Below the pieces are notes generated by a model. That model ran no database searches. It had not been told where the DNA came from and saw nothing but the letters and a program-made list of their open reading frames with translations. From contig NC_061816.1 in the NCBI RefSeq assembly GCF_021462225.1, positions 15,339,390 through 15,403,389 on the forward strand: 64,000 nt of DNA, given 5' to 3'. This document shows positions 36,105 to 47,151 of this stretch, in pieces. Position 1 is the first letter of the stretch; every line of letters starts with the position of its first letter. Source of the stretch: Girardinichthys multiradiatus. Taxonomy: Eukaryota > Chordata > Actinopteri > Cyprinodontiformes > Goodeidae. The position numbers and the translations under genes are program-made.

Positions 36105-37185
36105 AAGCAGCTTTAGCAGCTATCCCAGCTGTTCTTGGTTATGCCTCTACAAACCTGAGACACGTTTTGGGGTGTTTTCTCCTGTTCTTCGCTGCAGATA
36201 CTCTAACAGTCAGGTTGAGTGAGGAGCGACAGTACACAGACATTTTTAGGGCTTTTAAGATATAGCCAAGTGGATTTTAATTTCCGTCTGTGGCTGGGTC
36301 TCTCGAGGACATCCACAGGCTGCCTCTTGAAGTCACTCCTTTCTTATCTTGGTTTTGTGCTTTTGTTCATGTTGGAAGATGAGCCGGACTTAGTCTGAGT
36401 TCCAGAGTACTCTGGAGCAGGTTTCATGAAGAATCTCTCTGTATCTGACTGCTGGCATCTTGCAGACTAGTCACTAAGTTCACGCAGCAGGAAAACATTA
36501 CCTGAGCATGATGCTGCCACCACTATGCTTAACAATATCAGTAGTATTATTAGCAAGGTTTTCCTCCAGATGTGAAAAAAAATGAGATCTTCCTGATCGG
36601 AGAATCTCTAAGGCACATATTGGCTAAATTCAGGTGTGCTGCCATGTGCCTTTGACAGAGAAGTAGCTTCCTTCAGCCTACTCTACCATAAAGCATAAAG
36701 TATAAAGCAGTGTGTTAGCAATGGTTGACCTCCTGAATGTTCCGAGCTGCACAAGGAGCCAGAACTTTCACATTGTAAGCTTATAGATAATAAGGTTCCT
36801 CATGACCTCTGTGATCAAGGCCCTTCTATGCTAATAACCCAGTACTGTTGGGTGTCCAGGTCTGTGGAGGGTCCTGGCAGTCCCAAACATCTCTGGCGAA
36901 CAAATGTTGGAGATCACATTATCACCGACGGTTATCATTGCAGACTAAATGTTTTAGTATTCTTTCCCAGATTTGTCCCTTGACACAATCCAGTCAGATC
37001 TACAGACAATTTCTATTTTCTTCTTTGATTGGTTTCTGCTCTTATTTGTAATGTCAGCCGGGAAGGCTTACACAGGCATTTGTTTTATGACAAATCATGT
37101 TCACTCAACTGAATAAAGTACATCTGGACTCCAGCAAAGCTGCAGAAGCATTTCGAAGATTGAACTTTCTGGCGTACATGTAAAA
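36105..37185 (-). mobile_element. nearly full-length degraded Tc1-like element
   Basis: Reverse-complement transposase order is complete: ttttggggtgttttctcctg, ggacatccacaggctgcctc, gttggaagatgagccggact, gagcatgatgctgccaccac, gtgctgccatgtgcctttga, acctctgtgatcaaggccct and actcaactgaataaagtaca. This is the diagnostic order of a common teleost Tc1 family. Many stops and indels make it inactive. It is followed directly by an opposite-strand Tc1 piece at 37195. Confidence 0.85.
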
Positions 37186-37194
37186 TGCAATGTG

Positions 37195-37760
37195 TGGCTA
37201 AAATCTAACACTCTGAAAATACCACTAATATCCACATCATGAAACATGGTGGTGGCGGTATCATGATATGGGTATGTTTTTCTTCAGAAGGGCCAAAGAA
37301 ACAGATCAGAGTTGATTACAAAATGGATGGAGCCAATTTCAGGTGAATCCTGGAAGAATTTCTGTTACAGGCTGTAAAAGTCAAAACTGAGCTGAAGGTT
37401 CACCTTCAGGGAGGACAAAGACCGTAAACATACAGACACATACATACAGATCAAAGCATTTTCATGTGTTAGACTGGCATAGTCAAAATCCAGAGCCAAA
37501 TAATTCAATTGAGAATCTGAGACAAGACTTGAAAATTGCTCTTCACCAATCCTCTCCAACAGATCTGACTGAGCTTGAGGTATTTTTCAAAGGCAAAAAA
37601 AAATTTAATTTTAGTGAGACGTGGTTCTACAAATTATTGACTTAGGCGAAAACATATGTACACCACAGTCCACTAATTTATATTTATAAAAAGTGTGAAA
37701 ACTAGATATTATTTTCCTTACCCTTCAACATCAAAATCTGTGGGGGGTGCTGTACCGGCT
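37195..37760 (+). mobile_element. Tc1-like element, C-terminal part
   Basis: Plus-strand words gaaacatggtggtggcggta, aatggatggagccaatttca, gtgttagactggcatagtca, attgagaatctgagacaaga and gtggttctacaaattattga follow a fish Tc1 transposase 3' half, ending in a 3' terminal region similar to that of the MITE at 35043-35550. The frame is broken. Confidence 0.82.
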
Positions 37761-38610
37761 CTGGGGGTGATAGAGGCCTTTCATGCCTCCTAGGGGTTTG
37801 GCAGGACTTTGCTGTTAAAAACAGCAGCACTTTAAGGCTGAATGAACAGCAGGTAGGAGAAAAGTCTTAAAAGCTTTCTGACCCAGATCCAAGTTAATTT
37901 GCCAAGTAATACTTAGAGCTGATTAAAGTGACCTCTCCCCCGCAGTGTGGCACCTGAAACTTCATAATTATTCTGTCTGGGATTGATCAGACACTCTATT
38001 ACTAAAACAGAGAAGAGGAGGGAGAGGATGTCAAAGCTCCTTTTTCATTAATGCTTTGCTCTAATACAAGCTAACTGTATTTTAGCGCAAGTCCACATGG
38101 ACATTTTATCATTTCTGTTCAGTTTACTTTGTTCCTCTACAAAGTTGAATGAATTAGAAATGTTATAGATAATAGTTATGGCTCTTTTTACACTTTAATC
38201 TGAATGTGCTTTCCAGAGTCAAATCCAATTTTTTTAGCAACCCTGCAATGCCCAGGAATGTCCACATGGGGTCGCTGTTTTATAGCTGTTCACATCAGAT
38301 GAAAGCAAACAGAATTGGTTCATTAATTACTTGTATCAAGGCTTATTGAATTATTTTACCTGGGATTTGCAGCAGCCTGGCTAAGAGATCGGAAATGGTT
38401 GGAAATCTTTAAGAAAATTAAGCAAGATTAACTTGGAGGTACGGGGAGACCAGTCATAGTGTGGGGGAAGTTTTTGTTAGTTCCTCTGGCTTTTTGGGTA
38501 ATACCTGTTTTCAGTGGACAACACAGGAGTATTTCTTGAAAATACAGTAAGAGTTACACAAAATATTCAGTAAAATAATGAGCGTTGCTGTAGTTATTGG
38601 TTAACATGTA
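37760..38610. other. gene-free stretch, nothing assigned
   Basis: Complex repeat-free DNA, notably 37910-38110. No gene recognised. Confidence 0.4.
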
Positions 38611-38960
38611 CAGGACTGTGAAAAAGTGTTATTCATTCAGATCAAACAAATTGTATTATCTGACAAAGATAACCTGTGTAGATACGAAGAGCATTCAGAT
38701 TATTTAATTTATAGAGAAAATAAAATCCATTTAAGCCAAGGTGTTTAACACCTATCAATTTGGAAAGGCTCACAAAGCCATTTCTGAGGCTTTGAGACTC
38801 CGGTTAACCCCAGTAAGACCCAGTATCCACAAAAGGAGAAAACATGGACCAAGGCTGGTGGCAGTGTGAAGGTTTGGGGCTGCTTTGCTGCTACAGGGCC
38901 TGATTATTTTTGCCTTAATTAATGGAACTCTGCCTTCTACTACAAAATACCAAAGGACGA
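38611..38960 (+). mobile_element. internally deleted Tc1-like element
   Basis: Starts with the terminal-repeat-like ggactgtgaaaaagtgttat. It continues with aggctcacaaagccatttct, gaggctttgagactccggtt and tccacaaaaggagaaaacat (N-terminal HTH region), then jumps to ggtggcagtgtgaaggtttg and gggctgctttgctgctacag (catalytic region). The middle of the transposase is missing. Same family as 15738-15925 and 17424-18268. Confidence 0.82.
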
Positions 38961-38964
38961 ATAT

Positions 38965-39990
38965 TGCTCCTTTAAATGTATTTAAATGTCATCTTTTGCC
39001 AGGCTAAATAATTAATAAACCACACAAACGGTCAAGCTAACAACACACAAGCTTAGCTATGGCGTCCAGTTTGATGTTCAGATATTTTTGGGATGAACTT
39101 CCATGATCGAATATGTAGAGGATTCTTATATTTTGTTGTGTTCAATGTCCAGGTTAACCACCATTAGCAATACAAGCCTAGCAATGTATATTTTCAGCAA
39201 TTTATATATTCCAACAGGTTTTGGTTTAAAACAAAAATTGTAAAGAACTATTTGTGTGATTTATTTAATGAGATGCAGTCCTTTAGTCCTAGAAAGAAAC
39301 TTTTTTTTTTTGTCAAACTTTAGCTGGAATGCACCATAATGGTGGCCCATGTAACAACCTCACTTGGTACTCAGAGGAAAATAAATTCAAAGGAAGTAGG
39401 GCATTTCAGTGAAAAATATAATTTATAAGGTGGCAAGTTAAAGATAGTCAAAATACTAATAGTCAGTGTTTTTTGTTTTTTTTTACTTTTAGGTAGAATA
39501 TGTTTTTTCAAAAGCTGTCTTCAAAGAAATAGAACCACATTTAAGAAACGTGATTCCACTGATTGTCTATTTGATCTATTTGTGGATGAAGTCAGGGGAA
39601 TACATTAATCAATGTGAGAAAAGAAATAACATTTCACACTTGGCCTTATCGATTTAAAGTTCTGAAAATCGGAACATTTTAGGACATACTGTTTACAAAG
39701 AAGAATCTGCAGAACGTCTAACAGAACACATTAAAATCACTTTAGACATCATGCTCCAAAAATACTTGTTCACCAAGTTTGTTGCGCTTTCCCTTTGTTC
39801 TTAGTAGCAATCAACCCAACAAGTGATGGCAAACAAATACTTTATATTCAGACGAAGAAAACTACCATCAGCAGTCAATCATGATCACTAATGAGCCATT
39901 AATATGCTTTGACCCTGGCAACTTAAAAGACATTCTAGGATCTTCAGCATCCCATACTGAAAATAATCCAGAACAAAGCTGGAACTGACT
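38965..39990. other. gene-free stretch, nothing assigned
   Basis: AT-rich with short homopolymers; no feature recognised. Confidence 0.5.
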
Positions 39991-39994
39991 GAGT

Positions 39995-40185
39995 TTAAAA
40001 ATGCCTACATATTTTTATACAAAACATTTTTTGTCCGAGTAAATACATATGCATTTGCATTCATATATTTGAACATTAACACTATTTGCAGGCATCTGGT
40101 AAGTGTGTCAAAATAAACTATAAATAATACTGGCCCAAGAACAGCATTGCGGTAGACCTGCCAAGCAGCAGATGAAAGAATTATT
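39995..40185 (-). mobile_element. LINE reverse transcriptase fragment of another lineage
   Basis: Minus-strand reading gives VYRNAVLGPVLFIVYFDTLT, then FKYMNANAYVFTRTKN. This matches the reverse-transcriptase motif PQGSVLGPLLFxIYINDL followed by the catalytic YADD block, here mutated (Y-M-N-A). It differs from the L2-like copy at 18968-20545 and is only about 190 bp long. Confidence 0.55.
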
Positions 40186-40622
40186 GCCCTAAACACACTG
40201 CTTTCGGTTTTGATTGAAGTAACATAAAACCTTTACACCCACCTCTTTCCAATAACCAGTACCACTTTGTTTGATATTGGTTGAGCCTAGTTTAAAGCAG
40301 TCCTGATCAATAGTTCTCCAGGACTTTTAAAGTATTTGGCTGTCTTTTTCACTCAGAGAAAACTAATTTGGTTAGGTTTAAAGCTTTTGCCCATACTACT
40401 CTAGAGTTCATCTTGAGTTCTTCAATATGTTAGTGAAACCTAATGAAAAATAAGAATAACATATGAGAATTTTCTCTATTTTGAACATCTCACTGTGAAG
40501 TTTAGTGCTTAGTTTGAAAAGTCTGATTCAGAATCAGAGCTGTTGAAAACTACTGTCTACAACCAGGTGTTTTACATGGAAAGCCTTTATGGAATTGTTT
40601 CCAGCATCAAAAGGAGTTCAAC

Positions 40623-41307
40623 ATGGTGGTCCTACACTTTTTGAACACTATGTACCTATCATCTGCTGGCGTTTAGAAATAGGGAGGACCAATCCTGCCA
40701 TAAATATATACAGAAATAAATAAAAGCTCAATAAATAAATAAGCATATGATAAAATAAACAAAAATGCAGTAAATAAATAAATGTAGGCAGTAATTAAAA
40801 AATTCAATGACACATAAATGTATATGTCTAATTTAATTAGCTTCTTTATTTATTCACCTTTGTAATAATTACCTTATTTATTAATTATCCATTCCTATTT
40901 TCAACTTTATTTATTAACGAGTTTTTAAAAATGAATTTATTTACGTGTATCTTTTATAATTTTCTGTCCATTTTATTTTTCCGTTGTATTTTTTTACTCT
41001 TTATTTGTTCAATGATATTTATTTATGCCGGCGCTTTTTACATTTACACATGCATTTCAGCCTGATTAAATGAGTAGGGGCTGTGTCTGCAGGCAGGGGT
41101 TATTGTCAACTTCTGCCTGGCTGGTTAGCTTGAGCCTGCATAGCTCGAATCTACATGGCTTTTCCTCACCAAAAACCATCGTTTAACAATGGCCATCTCT
41201 TAACAGCGTTCTAATTTCTTCAATCCATTAGCTTTCCTTATTTAATTAACACCTGGTGGCGCTATACTTTTTGAACGCTAATTAAAAGTCTGCTGGCATT
41301 TATTAAG
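40623..41307. repeat. AT-rich dyad flanked by direct repeats
   Basis: The left flank ggtggtcctacactttttga ... ctgctggcgtttagaaat (about 40623-40677) recurs as ggtggcgctatactttttga ... ctgctggcatttattaa at about 41253-41304. Between them, 40690-40800 is rich in aaataaataa words and 40850-41030 in tttatttatt words, forming an imperfect dyad whose ends read cataaatatata and atatttatttatg. It looks like an AT-rich foldback element. Confidence 0.6.
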
Positions 41308-41539
41308 CCAGTAATGGCGCTAAATAACCAGTAAGTGGCACTGAAAAGCGCACGATTAATGTCGAAAACGGCTTTCCATATAACGCACGTCTTACTTGGT
41401 TGTACAATAACGCTTTCAGCCATTGTTAAACCAACCAACTTATTTGCTACAGCAGCATGAACCTCTGCTTTGTGTCTAAAATGTAACGTGGCAAATTAAA
41501 AAAGTGGGTCAGAAGCGAAAGGAAATCAGAGACTTTCTT

Positions 41540-41930
41540 CAGGGCCATGCAGGACTTGTATTTCCTCAGCAGTCGGCCAGCAGCGGGTATAATTGATCCG
41601 ACTGGCTGTGAATGGCTGCTCTTCAAGCACCAATGGCTGAGCACCGGATGCGAGATATCCGCTGCAACAACAAGCACTGTGTCCCCACCACCCCTCTTTT
41701 TAGCTTTGACGCCATGTACGGCCCAAATCCCGACCTCCACTCCGGAAAGTGAGAGAGAGAGAAAAAAACAACACATGATAAAAAAAAGTAGCTTGCAACC
41801 CCACAGCGTTTGTCAGATAAAACAAGCAGGGGAAAAAATACGTGCAGGCAAAAGTTTTCATTGCTTTTTCCTCTTCTCGTGTTTTTTATTTTTTTAAATA
41901 AGTCGAGCAGAGTTTACGCAGAACTGATGT
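41540..41930 (+). promoter_or_regulatory. candidate promoter region of the sprouty gene
   Basis: CpG density and GC content rise here relative to the AT-rich surroundings. An accaatgg CCAAT box lies at 41630-41634 and a TATA-like tttaaata at about 41893-41900, roughly 30 bp before the proposed exon. No transcription start can be fixed without RNA data. Confidence 0.4.
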
Positions 41931-42116
41931 TTCCAACGCCTCGTGCTCTTACGCAGAACATGGGATTTACGTCCTAACGCAGCGTGTTGCAGAACTGAGC
42001 GACGCTTTGAAACTTTCTCAATGGATTTTGCAGACGGCTTTCCCGACTGAGCTGTCGGACTAAGGAAGAAAGTCGGAGTTATTTACCTGAACTGGAGCTA
42101 AAGTGTCGCAAGCACG
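41925..42116 (+). other. proposed 5' non-coding exon of the sprouty gene
   Basis: CpG-containing sequence ends at a consensus splice donor, CACG|GTGAGT, at 42116/42117. If joined to the acceptor at 47103, the coding frame meets an in-frame TAA at 42099-42101, so the exon is 5' UTR and the start codon lies in exon 2. Sprouty genes generally have a non-coding first exon and one coding exon. The exon start is a guess. Confidence 0.5.
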
Positions 42117-42479
42117 GTGAGTGGGAGCCCTTTATTAAACAGGCATAGACGTAGAGCTTTGTTTTTTTTTTTTTTTTAGTTTTTTTTTTTTTTTAATACG
42201 CACTTATTGGCTAAATTAACGTCTTTATGTCGTTATCTTTGAGTCAGAAGTGCATTTCAAACTACATGGAGTGTTTTAATTCTATTAATCGTCAATCTAA
42301 TTTGTTGATGTTTTCAACTTAATCAAAAATTTGTTTGTCCTGACTAAAGCAAATTACTTCTTTACTTCTTCGCCTGAACCCTGATGTCCTTTGAAGGAAT
42401 TAATTACATCTAAGCTGGCATGTTTTTGTTTATATGTGCTTTCACAAGCATTGACTTGTACACAGTAGGTTGCTTTTAT

Positions 42480-43757
42480 TTTTTTACAACCTCAAACTTT
42501 TAAAATATTCTGTATTGTATTATATTGGATTGGCCAACTTAGAGTCACAAAGTAGTAATATTTGTCAAGTGGAAAGGAATCTATTGTTTTCAAAGTGTGA
42601 GCATTCTCATTGAAAAGCCACCTAAAGACCTAATTTAAAGACTTAAATGTTCGCCCATTCTTCTTTGCAAAATAGCTCAAACTCAGAGTGGATGGCGACA
42701 ATCTGTGAATATCAATTTGCAAGTCTTTGATTTGCATCTGGATTTGAACTGGACCATTCATACATGAAAATACTTTGATTCAAGTCATTCCTATGTAGCT
42801 CTGGCTGTATGTTTAGGGTTGTCGTCGTGCTGGAAGGCAAACCTTCGCCCCAGTCAAGTTTTTTTCAACCTCTTCCATCCAGGATTGCCCAGCCATTCAT
42901 CTTTTCATCAACTATAACCATCTTCCCTATCACTGTTGGACACAAGCATCGCCACAGCATGATGCTGCCACCACTGTGGTGTTTGCAGGGTGAAGTACAG
43001 TGGTAGTTTTGCTCCACATACGGCGATTTGCACGTAGGCCATAACGTTGAGCTTTCGTCTCATCCGACGAGATCACATTCTTTCGCACATTTGTTGTGTT
43101 CCCCCTCATGGCTTACAACAAACTTTATATGGCAGTTCAAATGGCTTTCTTCTCACCACACAAATGTCAATAGATTCTCCCACATGAGCTGTGGATCTCT
43201 GCATCTCCTCCAAACATGCCTCTTGGTAATGCTCTCTATGGAAGTTTATGTGGAGTACAATGCCTTCGTATCTTCGTGCTATCTTTCTTTTTTCAGATGA
43301 TGGATTGAACAGAGCTCTGTGAGTGGATCAGTCTTTTGGATATTGTTTTCTAACCTTAACCCGACTTTAAACGTCAACATCACCCCTGACCTTTCTTCTG
43401 CATTCCTTGATCTTCACGATACTGTTTGATTATTAATCTTCTCTAACAAACCTCTGAGGCCTTCACAGAACAGCTGCATTCATGCTGAGATTAAATTACA
43501 CACAGTTGTACTCTTATTTGCTAATTTATTGATATCCGAAGGCAAATGCCTGCACTGGATTTTATTTAGATATATCCAAGTAAAACTAAAAGAGCTGAAT
43601 ACAAATCCATGTCATACTTTTGACAACCATTGAGCAACTATGCACTACTTGTTGCCGTATCACATAACCTAACATCAAAGTTAGTTATTGTTATCTGTCT
43701 GTTTAGACAGAACAAAATACGAAAAGGGGGTATAAACTTTTGCAAGGCAATGTATGT
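42480..43757 (-). mobile_element. nearly full-length degraded Tc1-like element in the sprouty intron
   Basis: Reverse-complement order: attcttctttgcaaaatagc, gttgtcgtcgtgctggaagg, cacagcatgatgctgccacc, gatgatggattgaacagagc, acaaacctctgaggccttca and gagattaaattacacacagt. It ends at 43757 with a Tc1-like terminal motif aaacttttgcaaggcaatgta. The left terminal repeat is not clear. The coding frame is destroyed. Confidence 0.83.
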
Positions 43758-44568
43758 AATGCTCCACTTTTATGACATTTCCTCACAGTGAGCATTTGCT
43801 GTGCAAACCCTGATGTTGTATGCTCCAATTTTACAACGCCACCACCCCTTGCTTTCCATCCCACCCACTGTGGCCAACATGACCTGCAATCTAACCCCCC
43901 CAGAGTAGATGAGGGGCCAACCCATCTGACAGTCTTCAGTCGGGCCATGCCTGCAAACCCTCAGTTGCTGTTTGCTTTGCCACTTTGTACTCTTACGTTT
44001 TCTGGTGTCTCTGCCTCAGGACATTTGTTGGCGCAAAGGACCCACTTGAAGCATGTCTCTTCGTACACATTTATTTTGGTTGATCATGGGTAGGGCTGCA
44101 TAATAGAAAACAGATATGCTATGTATAATATGATATGTATGTATGTAGGTATGATAATCACAAATAGAAAACATTTTCACGTTTTACAATATTTTTGAGG
44201 AAAATGTTAAATGAAATGCAGAAGATAATCTAACTGCTTTTTTTTTTTAAAGCAGTAAAGCAACACTTTCATATTGTTGCTAAAATACTAACCTGAATTT
44301 CACAGCTATAATAAGGTTATCTATAACTTTGTACTTGTTTTTTTTGGATTTTAAGCAAAAATATAAACACCCATTAAAGATAGTCATAGTTTTCAAGTTC
44401 TTATTGCAAATAACATTATACTTTTTGCTGACCTACTCTTTAAAGTAACCTAAGAAAAACAAGCTCATAGCCGGTTAATTAGTTGGGCAATAGCCTGCAC
44501 TGTGCTGCTTTACAGACGTGCCACTCATAGCTGACCAACTTAGTTTTAAAACAGTGTTACCTAAATAG

Positions 44569-45774
44569 TGCCCCTTTTCCACTGGCTTGATTTGGCCCTA
44601 TTCGACTCGCTTTGCAAGCGTTTCCATTACTGTTCTTTCCATACCGGTACCTACTTTTTTGGTTCCTGCTCCTGAGCAGGTACGACCAGGCCTGAGTAGG
44701 GACTACATGTGACCACTGTTCACTGATTGGCCGTGGGAGGAGGAGAAATGAGTTGAGACAGTGCAGGTAAAAATTGTATAAAACTCAAGGGCGACTACAA
44801 TAATATTAAGGACCACAGTGGCTGGAGCAGGTCATACATGTAATTTTACCATTCACAGATCATAAACCATGCCTGAAGGCTGACAGAAAAGGAAAGGGAC
44901 AAATCAGCTTTCTGAATTACACGCAGGCAGAGCGCTGTATTTAATAACATCCTAAATCAGTTGATCACACATAAAATCACCTGTTCAGAGGCACAAACAT
45001 TTCCCCCAAAACACACAAAACAATACCATCATGAAACAACGTCTTTGGTTCGGACATTTATTGACAGTCCTTTAGCTAACCAGCATCTGCAGGAGGAGGG
45101 AGCAGGCAGAGAGCAGCTGCCTGTAATCAGACTGCTTGCGTCGGACCAAACTGGAGGTTGAGCCCGCTGAATCTGCAGCGCACGAATATGCAATATTCAA
45201 CCTAAAACTAACTTCAAAGTTCATAAGTCCGCGGTTTTGCGCTTTTCAGTCCTTGTCCTCGTCATTGCCGTGGATAAGACAAAAACGTCCTCATAAAGCC
45301 CCAGATTGTAACTTCTTCAGGCAGCTTTGGAGCTTCACCGTCCAGACAGCAGCGTCTCTCCTCTCTACTTCTCCTGCCACAACCCCCAACATCAGAATCC
45401 CCGAGCCTTATTTTATAAGTTCTGACTGGGCTGTGGTCCAGATAATCATCTCAGTGGATCATTTTACACATTTAAAAACATAAATAAGACATTTTTGCAT
45501 ATACATTAATACAAACGTTACTTGTATTTAGTTTATTTGTTTTTGTTTTCTATTTATTTTTTATCATTGCACGCAGATTACTTTAATGTGACAATGTAAC
45601 ACGGTAACGTGAATAGCAGCCCAGCGCACTACACTCATGGCTGGAGGTGGGGCTTCAGCCACCATAGCGTCACCCGTTGGCGGGTGAGTGGAAACACAAA
45701 AGTTACCGTACCAAGTAGAGCAGCCAGTGGTGCAGAACCACGCCCTGCTAAAACAAGCCAGTAGAAAAGGGGCA
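44569..45774. mobile_element. 1.2-kb DNA transposon with near-perfect terminal inverted repeats
   Basis: The left end is TGCCCCTTTTCCACTGGCTT. The right end, reverse-complemented, is TGCCCCTTTTCTACTGGCTT, one mismatch in 20. Subterminal sequence is CpG-rich (ccataccggtacc on the left, gttaccgtaccaag on the right). No transposase is seen inside, so it is non-autonomous. hAT or PIF/Harbinger origin is possible; target-site duplications were not convincing. Confidence 0.75.
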
Positions 45775-47151
45775 TAAGAGTGACAAGAGGACCTTCTGTT
45801 ACTTTACACACCATTGCTGTCAGTGTTGTTCATAAGTATTTGCAGACAGTGAAACTGTCTGAACTGTAGAAACTGTATGGTCAAACATTTTTGCAGCTTT
45901 CAAACCAAAGCGTTTTAAGACCTGCCTGGCCAAAATGGAGATAATTACCAGAAATAATAAGCTTATATGCAATGAAAAGTACGTGCGCACAAAAAGGAAG
46001 TGTGCCAGTACTGAATGTAACGCCTGGGTGCGTCAATATGGAACAAAATAACCCAAGCCCCAACAGAAGCAAACAAATTTACAGGAACCCTGTTGGATGC
46101 ACTGAATGGTGTTTTCTCCCATTTCCTCCCCACCCACTTTTAGGCTCACTGTGGCCCCTTTTTGTTGCAGAGTTTTTATCTCATCACTCATCTTTTTGAC
46201 ATCATGGCAATGCAAAGACGTGGTCAAAATGGGATGGCTGCTGCTGGCGTTTTTGTCATGCATCAAACTAAACTCCTTTACATCCTGTCATATGTGAACA
46301 AGTTGGTCCTCTCACTTACAGATTGCATTTTCAGTCCTACCAGAGGCACTGAGGTTGGCTTCTTTTTGTTGGTACAGAGTAATGTTATTTTATGCCAATG
46401 AATAATGGTTATCTTACTGATTTGTAATAGAGTGTGTATTCGATGGGTCAGAATTAGTTTCAGCCTTTTGTGGTTGAGTTTTCTCTTTGACCTGTATCAA
46501 TCCGGAGTATAGCTTCCTCCAAAGCTCAATAAAACCATGTGAAAAACCTGAACTTTGATCACCAGCATTTGCAGTCTTTAAGAGGGTCAAAATTGACCAT
46601 GTTTAGGTTTAGATTGGAAATCAAATGGCTTTTCAGTGTGTTAAAGCTTGATCAGAGAGGAAGTGAAATTTCTTCTCTTAATGGCTATTCATCGCTGTCA
46701 CGAAAGCAGGAAGTTTTTAACAAACAGCCTTTAGGGAAGCATCTGCATTTAGATAAGATATTGCTTCTAAAACATAAAGCCTAGCTGTGGAACTCGCTAT
46801 GGGCTGGAGCAAACAAATTCCCCTGTTTCTGAACGCACACAAAGAGCCTCTGTAGCTTGTGGCACTGGAGAATCCCCTCTCGTGTCAGACTCTGAATCTG
46901 GTGGTCCAAACAGATGCTGCCTCTTGGCTTTAGGTTGTTAGCATAACTGTGTTATCAAACAGGTCCATCAATACTACTAACACTGAGTGCTGTGTGTAGG
47001 GCTTATTTCCATATTAGTATTGTACAGATATCTGTTATTATTTGCATGGCGTCATTTGCAAGGCTTGTCTCGCATGGATAAAAACTCTCCATCTCTCCAA
47101 CAGGACTTCAGATGTGTCCCCAGCCAGCTAAAGAGGCCCTTCAGTCCCAAG

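Larger units (their letters stand above)
42117..47103 (+). other. proposed intron 1 of the sprouty gene
   Basis: Donor GTGAGT at 42117 and a pyrimidine-rich acceptor ctctccatctctccaacag ending at 47103. It is 4987 bp long and contains a Tc1-like element (42480-43757) and a TIR transposon (44569-45774). Outside these, 46000-46900 has no recognised feature. Confidence 0.5.

Noticed and set aside
46987..47151. Open extension giving a 390-residue sprouty protein starting at 46987
   Set aside because: The extra 55 residues include intron sequence before a good acceptor at 47103, have no family match, and the ATG at 47152 gives the usual Sprouty N-terminus.
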